Positions 5,870-10,431 of a stretch of DNA of 10,431 nt are shown piece after piece (the stretch's first letter is position 1; every line of letters begins with the position of its first letter). The position numbers and the translations under genes are program-made. The stretch lies in the NCBI GenBank assembly GCA_001805565.1, contig MHGM01000016.1, positions 1-10,431 on the forward strand, read 5' to 3'. The notes beneath the pieces were generated by a model, which was not told the DNA's origin, did not search any database, and was given only the letters and a program-made list of their open reading frames with translations. The stretch comes from Omnitrophica WOR_2 bacterium RIFCSPHIGHO2_01_FULL_52_10. GTDB lineage: Bacteria; Omnitrophota; Gorgyraeia; Zapsychrales; Zapsychraceae.

Positions 5870-7368
5870 TATCCGTCCGTCTTTTTCTCCAGCGTGGCCC
5901 CTATCTCAAAATCGACGAGGTCCCTTTTGCCCGCCTTCCTCTTCGTCGTGTATTTTGTCTTGACGTCTTTGAAGTAAGGAGACTTTTCCATCTTGTCCAC
6001 GAACGCAAAAACCACGGACATCGAATCCGCCGTGCCGCCCAGGGAAAATTTGCCCAGCGTGTCATAACGGATGTCCGCCAATTCCAGATCGTAAGGGGCG
6101 AGCGTGACCAGGTCAGAGAGGACCTCCAGCGAATAACCGCGCGTGGAAAGATAGTTGGCCACCGTCGTGGCGCGCCCGAAAGCTTTTTCCAGCTTCTCGG
6201 CTTCTGCGGTGACGGTCGCGTATTTCGCCTTTAAATTTTTAAGAAAAAGACTTTTAAGATAGATTTTGCTTATAAAGATCATCGAAAGCACAAGCGATAG
6301 CGAAAGGATGAATATGCCCGTTTTGATCAGATCCCGGCCACGGTCCTCGATATCCTTGCGCAGCCGGATCTCTTCCGGGACAAGGCTGACCTTCGGCGGC
6401 GGCACGGCCGTCGTTGAAGCAATGACATTAAAAAACGACAAGTACCGGACGGAGGAGATCTTTTGGGCCATTCCATCGGAAAAAATCGACGCCCGGAAAT
6501 ACGGGACCGCATGGACGGGAATATGCGCCGTTTCGGCAAGCATGGTATCAAGGCCATCGGTGGCCTCCACCGCCCCCGTTAGAACCAGCATATGGGGGGC
6601 TTTCCCTACCGACTCTCCCTCATAGGCCTCCAGCGATCCCCTGACTTCCTCGACGAATTTTGCGTGATACCGCTCTTTTTCCTCAAAAAAATGCTGCGTC
6701 CCCACGGGGATAGAACGGATGAAGATCGGCTTGTCCTTGAAGATGATCATAAAATCCGTTGAACTTTCATCGACGTGAAGACTGCCGATCGGGACATCGT
6801 GACTGTTCAACTTCAAGAATTTATCCAGCGTCGCCGCTATGGCTTCGGGGGCAAAGAGCACGCCGGCGCACTTGAATCCCGCTTTTTCCACGATCAGAAA
6901 CTGCCTTTTGATGACCTCGCGCGAGGCGATGATCAAAAGAATCCGGCTGTAAGTCTGTTTGTAAACGCCGACGTGGATATAATCAACGATGATCTCTTCC
7001 CGCGAATAAGGCGTGTGCCGGCTCGCCTGCAAATTGACAATGGCCATGATCTCCCGCGGGTCGGTGGAGGGAATCTCGATATTCTTGGTAATGACCAGAT
7101 GCGCGGGGATCGTGACCACGACCTCCGGCGCGCTGGCCTTTAAAGTCTCCACGGCGGACTTCAGCGCCCTGGAAATATCCTCCTCGGACAACCCCGTGAT
7201 GTCGCGGTGGACGACATCGACGAGTTCCCGCTTGTTCGCCTGGACGATGACCCGCGCGAGCTTGAGATGATTGCCGCCCAAATCGATCCCGACCTGTTCC
7301 TGGGGACGCGCATGGACGATATCCGGTACGGTAAAAAACTTTTTAATATCGATGACAGGTTTTGTCAT
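5869..7368 (-). CDS. gspL: PilM-PilN fusion in the GspL position (T2SS/pilus platform)
   Basis: A 499-residue assembly-platform protein. Residues about 22-318 are an actin-like PilM domain, with the nucleotide-binding loop VGIDLGGNHLKLARV (26-40), the PilM-typical HTPYSREEIIVDY (118-130), and a second glycine motif LTGAVEATDGL (263-273). Next comes a PilN-type N-terminal peptide VSLVPEEIRLRK (327-338), one transmembrane helix (about 349-370), a coiled coil (372-398) and a periplasmic PilN domain (about 410-495; GGTADSMSVVFAFVDKME, 444-461). This is the cytoplasm-membrane-periplasm plan of GspL, which recruits the secretion ATPase and contacts GspM. It starts 2 bases after the gspK stop with no Shine-Dalgarno sequence, so it is probably translated by reinitiation. 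GspL is the functional name by position; the sequence reads as a fused PilM and PilN. Confidence 0.88.
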   Translation of the reverse strand: MTKPVIDIKKFFTVPDIVHARPQEQVGIDLGGNHLKLARVIVQANKRELVDVVHRDITGLSEEDISRALKSAVETLKASAPEVVVTIPAHLVITKNIEIPSTDPREIMAIVNLQASRHTPYSREEIIVDYIHVGVYKQTYSRILLIIASREVIKRQFLIVEKAGFKCAGVLFAPEAIAATLDKFLKLNSHDVPIGSLHVDESSTDFMIIFKDKPIFIRSIPVGTQHFFEEKERYHAKFVEEVRGSLEAYEGESVGKAPHMLVLTGAVEATDGLDTMLAETAHIPVHAVPYFRASIFSDGMAQKISSVRYLSFFNVIASTTAVPPPKVSLVPEEIRLRKDIEDRGRDLIKTGIFILSLSLVLSMIFISKIYLKSLFLKNLKAKYATVTAEAEKLEKAFGRATTVANYLSTRGYSLEVLSDLVTLAPYDLELADIRYDTLGKFSLGGTADSMSVVFAFVDKMEKSPYFKDVKTKYTTKRKAGKRDLVDFEIGATLEKKTDG

Positions 7369-7370
7369 AG

Positions 7371-8468
7371 TTAAAATTCGTGCCAGTATAAAATATCACC
7401 GTTACGATTGAAGACCGCGACAACTTCGGTCGTATTGCGCCGGTTATTTAAATGAGCCACGGCGCGCGCCATAAAATTTTCGGACTGTACTTTCAAAAAC
7501 TGGTCCACGATCCGGGCCAGGTCCGCCACCTCCGAATCGCCCAAACTGGTAAATTGGCTAAGATCCGACACGATGTTGGCGGCCGATTTAAAAACGTTAT
7601 CGTCCGCGGTCCCCAAAGCCTTATCCTTGCCCGAACGATAAGACATGACCTTGTCCGTAAGATATGTGCCCATCCCCAGGGCCCAAAGGACCGCTTTGGG
7701 AGCCGTGTTGATATTTATTTTACCATCGCCGAAGACGGTAAGGTAATCTTTTAATTTTTCCATGGAATTGGCATCCATGTCTTTGACCAGGCGCAATTCA
7801 TCCAGGGTCTCCAGCGGGGCGTCCTTGGCCTCATAAGGGTTGTACGTCAGATTGCGATAGAAGGAATCTTCGGCGCTGCCGACGGGAGTGCTTAGTTCGC
7901 TGTCGGCGTCGCGCCAATCCGTGATGGCGGCGGCCAGGTCCTGGGAGCGCGTTTCATCGCCGCCCAAAAGGAATTCAAAAAGCCGCTCCATCACCGCGGT
8001 GCCAGCGATATTGACGTTGATCTTTTGCTCCTCGTCGATAAGTCCGTAATGGATTTTCGTCGTGCCGCCGGTAGGCTCCCTGCGGCCGGTAGGCTCCCTG
8101 CGGGAGGAGGAAACGTCATCGAAGAAATCGTACCAGATGCTCACGCGCCCATCGCCGACCTCCATATCCTTGAACACGGAAGGATCATCGGCACACCTGT
8201 CTAGGAAAGAGTAGAACGTACTCTCCCTGTCCTGCCCTATCTGGACGATGGCCCGCCTGATCCCCGCGGCGGCGATCAGATGCAATTTATCCCGCTCATC
8301 AAGCCGCTGAACCAGCTGTAATTTCTGCCGGACTCCTAACCCGAGAATGACGGCCAAGGTGCTTAAAAAGCAGATCGACCAGATCGTGATGATCAATATG
8401 CTGCCCCGGCGATCAGCCGGAGACCGGAAGACTGACCGTCCTGGTAAAACTCTGCGCTTGCGGACCAT
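7371..8468 (-). CDS. gspK: minor pseudopilin GspK
   Basis: GspK caps the pseudopilus tip with GspI and GspJ. The 365 residues start with a basic leader of 22 residues and a prepilin cleavage site RRG/SILIITIWSICFL (cut after G22). Position +5 is isoleucine, not glutamate, the known hallmark of GspK. The large globular domain shows YGLIDEEQKINVN (141-153), DWRDADSE (184-191), ETLDELRLVKDM (220-231) and GDGKININTAP (247-257), matching T2SSK helix-hairpin-helix-like repeats. The hexapeptide RREPTG is duplicated at 123-134 by an exact 18-bp DNA duplication. The ATG lies 56 bases inside the 3' end of gspJ; no later start precedes the hydrophobic segment. Order and overlaps are those of gsp operons. 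Confidence 0.95.
   Translation of the reverse strand: MVRKRRVLPGRSVFRSPADRRGSILIITIWSICFLSTLAVILGLGVRQKLQLVQRLDERDKLHLIAAAGIRRAIVQIGQDRESTFYSFLDRCADDPSVFKDMEVGDGRVSIWYDFFDDVSSSRREPTGRREPTGGTTKIHYGLIDEEQKINVNIAGTAVMERLFEFLLGGDETRSQDLAAAITDWRDADSELSTPVGSAEDSFYRNLTYNPYEAKDAPLETLDELRLVKDMDANSMEKLKDYLTVFGDGKININTAPKAVLWALGMGTYLTDKVMSYRSGKDKALGTADDNVFKSAANIVSDLSQFTSLGDSEVADLARIVDQFLKVQSENFMARAVAHLNNRRNTTEVVAVFNRNGDILYWHEF
8068..8103. repeat. exact 18-bp tandem duplication inside gspK
   Basis: CCGGTAGGCTCCCTGCGG occurs twice head to tail (8068-8085 and 8086-8103). The second copy runs into GGGAG, so CTCCC-TGC-GGGAG (8094-8106) is a perfect small palindrome. Because 18 is a multiple of three, the duplication only adds a second RREPTG to GspK. 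It could be slippage or the trace of a small palindromic element inserted in frame. Confidence 0.9.
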
Positions 8469-8994
8469 CGCCTAATTCCAGTTCTATCCTGACTGCTAAC
8501 GGAAAATCCCCTTCCAGAAAATCTTCCCGCCAGGAATATTCCTTGGTTTCTTTATCATACACATAATAACGAAACTTGACCAACCCCAGATCAGGGATCG
8601 GCTGTGTTTTGGACGATTCTTCTCCGGAATGGATCTGGCTGAAATCCTGCTGGACGCGGGTAAGGGCCTTTGCCTGCGGGTCATACGCGTAGCTGACTCG
8701 CCCGACGACATCTCCTCCAAAACGAAGGCCGGGCAGGATGGTCGGAAATTCAACCCGCTCTTCCGTACCCGTGAACGATATTCCCGTGAACCGCGCGCAA
8801 TTGCGCAGGTCGTGACCAAAACGATCGAAGAAAATATCCAGGTCTTCATGCGCCAGCTGCTGATTGATCCGTTTCCAGATCTTCAGGCCGCTGTTAAGCG
8901 ACGCGTAAATGGCCAGGGAAATGACCGACAAGATGGTCAGGGTGATCAATAATTCGATCAAGGTCATTCCCGCGCTATTCTTCTTTTTTCTCAT
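8413..8994 (-). CDS. gspJ: minor pseudopilin GspJ
   Basis: A 193-residue minor pseudopilin that joins GspI and GspK at the pseudopilus tip. The class III prepilin signal is clear: MRKKKNSAG, cut after G9, then MTLIELLITLTILS with glutamate at +5 (E14) and a hydrophobic helix to about residue 30. The periplasmic part contains the GspJ-like YAYDPQAKALTRVQQDF and a C-terminal beta-rich region with VKFRYYVYD and VRIELELGD. The frame is open upstream to 9150, but the extra 52 residues would put the prepilin cleavage site implausibly far in, so ATG 8994 is chosen; ATG 9003, giving a 12-residue leader, is an alternative. It overlaps gspI by 20 bases and gspK by 56 bases, and neither start has a Shine-Dalgarno sequence, so coupling is likely. 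Confidence 0.92.
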   Translation of the reverse strand: MRKKKNSAGMTLIELLITLTILSVISLAIYASLNSGLKIWKRINQQLAHEDLDIFFDRFGHDLRNCARFTGISFTGTEERVEFPTILPGLRFGGDVVGRVSYAYDPQAKALTRVQQDFSQIHSGEESSKTQPIPDLGLVKFRYYVYDKETKEYSWREDFLEGDFPLAVRIELELGDGPQAQSFTRTVSLPVSG

Positions 8995-9376
8995 AACGGG
9001 CATAAGTACTGCGCTGGATCCCGGCCTTGCGCGCGCCTTCCTGCCAGGACATCGCGAAGTCGACTTTGTAAAGTGAGCCCTCCGCATCCAGAGGGGTATG
9101 AGCCAGATACCACGTAAAATTTCTCCCCTTTTCGGTAAAACTTCCCGCATTATTCAAGGCGGCCGCGGGACCGAGGCGGCTTAAACTCTCTTCCGCTTCC
9201 CATACCTTCTCATCCGCCCAGGACATGACCTGCAAATAGCGCGAACAATAATTATACGAATCCAGCGATATGAAAAACGATTGCGATAAAAAAACCGTCC
9301 CTAAAGCGAGGATGACGGTGGCGACCATGACCTCGATCAAAGTAAATCCTTTTTTAGTCCCAGTTCTTAACGTCAT
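8975..9376 (-). CDS. gspI: minor pseudopilin GspI
   Basis: A 133-residue minor pseudopilin. The prepilin signal is MTLRTGTKKG/FTLIEVMVATVILAL, cut after G10 with glutamate at +5 (E15). The FTLIEVMVA form followed by short periplasmic beta strands is typical of GspI/PulI, and the length matches. The open frame extends to 9418, but ATG 9376 gives a normal 10-residue leader and has GGAAAG upstream, so it is preferred. It starts 23 bases inside gspG and ends inside gspJ, in the order G-I-J-K. GspH, which usually lies between G and I, is absent here. GspI normally nucleates the tip complex with J and K. Confidence 0.92.
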   Translation of the reverse strand: MTLRTGTKKGFTLIEVMVATVILALGTVFLSQSFFISLDSYNYCSRYLQVMSWADEKVWEAEESLSRLGPAAALNNAGSFTEKGRNFTWYLAHTPLDAEGSLYKVDFAMSWQEGARKAGIQRSTYARYEKKEE

Positions 9377-9773
9377 CCTGGCTTTCCGCCCCGTCGTTGC
9401 CGGAAGAGTACAGGTCATAATCGGCCGTGCGGTGCTCTCCGGGAGATTTATAATTATATTCCCGGCCCCAGGGATCGAGCGGTTTGCGCTCGAGATACGG
9501 GCCGTTCCAGTTGCTGGCGGAGGAGGGTTTGCTCAACAGGGCATTGAGCCCTTCTTCACTCGACGGGAAACTGCCGTTATCCAGCTCATAGAGCTTTAAG
9601 GCCGTGGCGATGTTCGTCTGGATATCGGCCCTGGCGGCGGCGACCCGGGCCTGTTCGCCGCGTCCGGCCAGACGGGGCATGACCATCGCGACCAGGGCGC
9701 CGATGATGATGACGACGAGCATCAGTTCGATCAGCGTAAAACCATAGCGATTACTTCTTGAAGATCCAGACAT
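9354..9773 (-). CDS. gspG: major pseudopilin GspG
   Basis: The main subunit of the T2SS pseudopilus, 139 residues. The prepilin signal is MSGSSRSNRYG/FTLIELMLVVIIIGAL, cut after G11 with E16 at +5, followed by a long hydrophobic helix. The family core is plain: the segment ending in ALKLYELDNGSFPSSEEGL, then GPYLERKPLDPWGREYNY. The C-terminus is the GspG calcium-loop region, YDLYSSGNDG then QDDVKNWD. ATG 9773 is chosen over the upstream 9815 because a strong Shine-Dalgarno GAGGGAGG ends 5 bases before it and the leader length becomes normal. It lies 14 bases after the peptidase gene, so the two are probably co-transcribed. Confidence 0.97.
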   Translation of the reverse strand: MSGSSRSNRYGFTLIELMLVVIIIGALVAMVMPRLAGRGEQARVAAARADIQTNIATALKLYELDNGSFPSSEEGLNALLSKPSSASNWNGPYLERKPLDPWGREYNYKSPGEHRTADYDLYSSGNDGAESQDDVKNWD

Positions 9774-9787
9774 GCTAACCTCCCTCA

Positions 9788-10431
9788 TTATAGTTGATCC
9801 AGGTATTCCTTCCACCGCTTCTCGAAATCCTTGGTGGTCGTTATCGTCGTGTACGCGGACTTAAGGGCCTGCTCAAGGGTCTCCCCGTCACGCAATTCCC
9901 TGCAAAAAGCCGTGAACGATTCGCCGCCGAATTTCTCGATCAAAAATCCGACCATGGAAACAGATTGCAAATAATACGTATTGACCAGATTATCACTGCT
10001 CAAAAACACGACCCCCGGACTGCCGTCTTTGGTCAGCGCGGCGCGGACATGAACGCCCTCCTTGTCTTTAAGCCTGCGGATGTCCAGCTTCATCATGTCG
10101 TTGATGAACAAGAAGCCCTCTTTCTCGTAAAGTTCCTTGACCATGGCCTTCATCTGGGGACGCTTGGCCTCTTCCTCCCACTGGGCAACGCCTTCATCCA
10201 GCCACAAAGGAACCTCGCCTTTGAACCCGATAAAATCCCGGAAGATCAAATGGGCGATCTCATGCGGCAATAAAGAATCCAGAAAACCTTCGTGCCAGGC
10301 GTAACTATAAATTGTCTTTGTGTTGTACTCCGCCAACCCATGGGACCATTCGGCCCCGCCGGTCGATTTCAAAAAGGAATCATGGTCGGGATAAACATAG
10401 ATCTTGCATCTTTTTTCCCATGTCCAGAAAT
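9788..10431 (-). CDS. peptidase-MA-like zinc metallopeptidase, 5' end outside the window
   Basis: The frame stays open to the window edge with protein-like sequence (FWTWEKRCKIYVYPDHDSF) upstream of the first possible start, a TTG at 10372. That TTG is therefore internal and the true N-terminus is missing. The visible part has the gluzincin motif LPHEIAHLIF (HExxH) and, 19 residues after the second histidine, a third-ligand glutamate in WLDEGVAQW. This layout is that of peptidase MA-like proteins. The C-terminal half contains YYLQSVSMVGFLIEKFG and ends in a helical KDFEKRWKEYLDQL, also typical. A signal peptide or membrane anchor would lie off-window. It is immediately upstream of gspG. It could process or turn over an envelope or secreted protein, but the substrate is unknown. 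Pseudopilin signal removal is done by the unrelated aspartic peptidase GspO. Confidence 0.85.
   Translation of the reverse strand, partial: FWTWEKRCKIYVYPDHDSFLKSTGGAEWSHGLAEYNTKTIYSYAWHEGFLDSLLPHEIAHLIFRDFIGFKGEVPLWLDEGVAQWEEEAKRPQMKAMVKELYEKEGFLFINDMMKLDIRRLKDKEGVHVRAALTKDGSPGVVFLSSDNLVNTYYLQSVSMVGFLIEKFGGESFTAFCRELRDGETLEQALKSAYTTITTTKDFEKRWKEYLDQL

Noticed and set aside
9779..9792. A perfect TATAAT (- strand, 9792-9787) between the peptidase gene and gspG, as a gspG promoter
   Set aside because: No acceptable -35 lies 15-18 bases upstream, there is no TGn extension, and the predicted start near 9780 would fall within the strong Shine-Dalgarno sequence of gspG. More likely a by-product of the stop codon region.

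Overview
The window is about half GC and comes from a bacterium with compact, mostly overlapping genes. The gene content is a type II secretion (T2SS) pseudopilin operon headed by a zinc peptidase, dnaX followed directly by recR, a DUF503 protein and orphan receiver proteins. This mixture fits a free-living, Gram-negative-type lineage such as Omnitrophota or a related PVC/Elusimicrobia group. The placement is an inference from gene content and style, not a demonstrated taxonomy. No rRNA, tRNA, CRISPR array or insertion sequence is visible.

Layout. Positions 1-89 hold only short open tails with no supportable gene. Positions 90-1102 (+ strand) carry two separate, homologous single-domain response regulators, each with its own recognisable promoter; the second also has a Pho-box-like direct repeat upstream. 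From 1135 to the right edge everything is on the - strand. Read in the direction of transcription (right to left), first comes a secretion block: a peptidase-MA-like HExxH protein (cut by the window edge), gspG, gspI, gspJ, gspK, a PilM-PilN fusion in the gspL position, a PilO/GspM-like protein and a small secreted helical protein. A housekeeping block follows: a TIGR01777-family NAD(P)-binding protein, a DUF503 protein, dnaX and recR. The two strands converge at about 1103-1134.

How the genes work together. GspG would be the major pseudopilin and GspI, GspJ and GspK the minor tip pseudopilins. The PilM-PilN fusion and the PilO/GspM-like protein would form the inner-membrane assembly platform. 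The ATPase (GspE), platform protein (GspF), secretin (GspD), prepilin peptidase and GspH are not in the window. DnaX is the clamp-loader ATPase; RecR acts in recombinational repair.

Points that stand out: (i) sigma70-like promoters whose -10 element lies only 6-9 bases before the ATG of three genes, suggesting leaderless mRNAs; (ii) an inverted pair of heptanucleotide-repeat arrays between dnaX and recR, with a related 7-base-phased stretch between the gspM-like gene and its downstream neighbour; (iii) an exact 18-bp in-frame duplication, partly palindromic, inside gspK; (iv) a PilM-PilN fusion that keeps the internal PilN-type peptide; (v) a RecR Toprim motif with both acidic residues of a DxD. 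I did not find a convincing wholly new defence or mobile system; the strongest novelty candidates are the repeat family and the initiation architecture.
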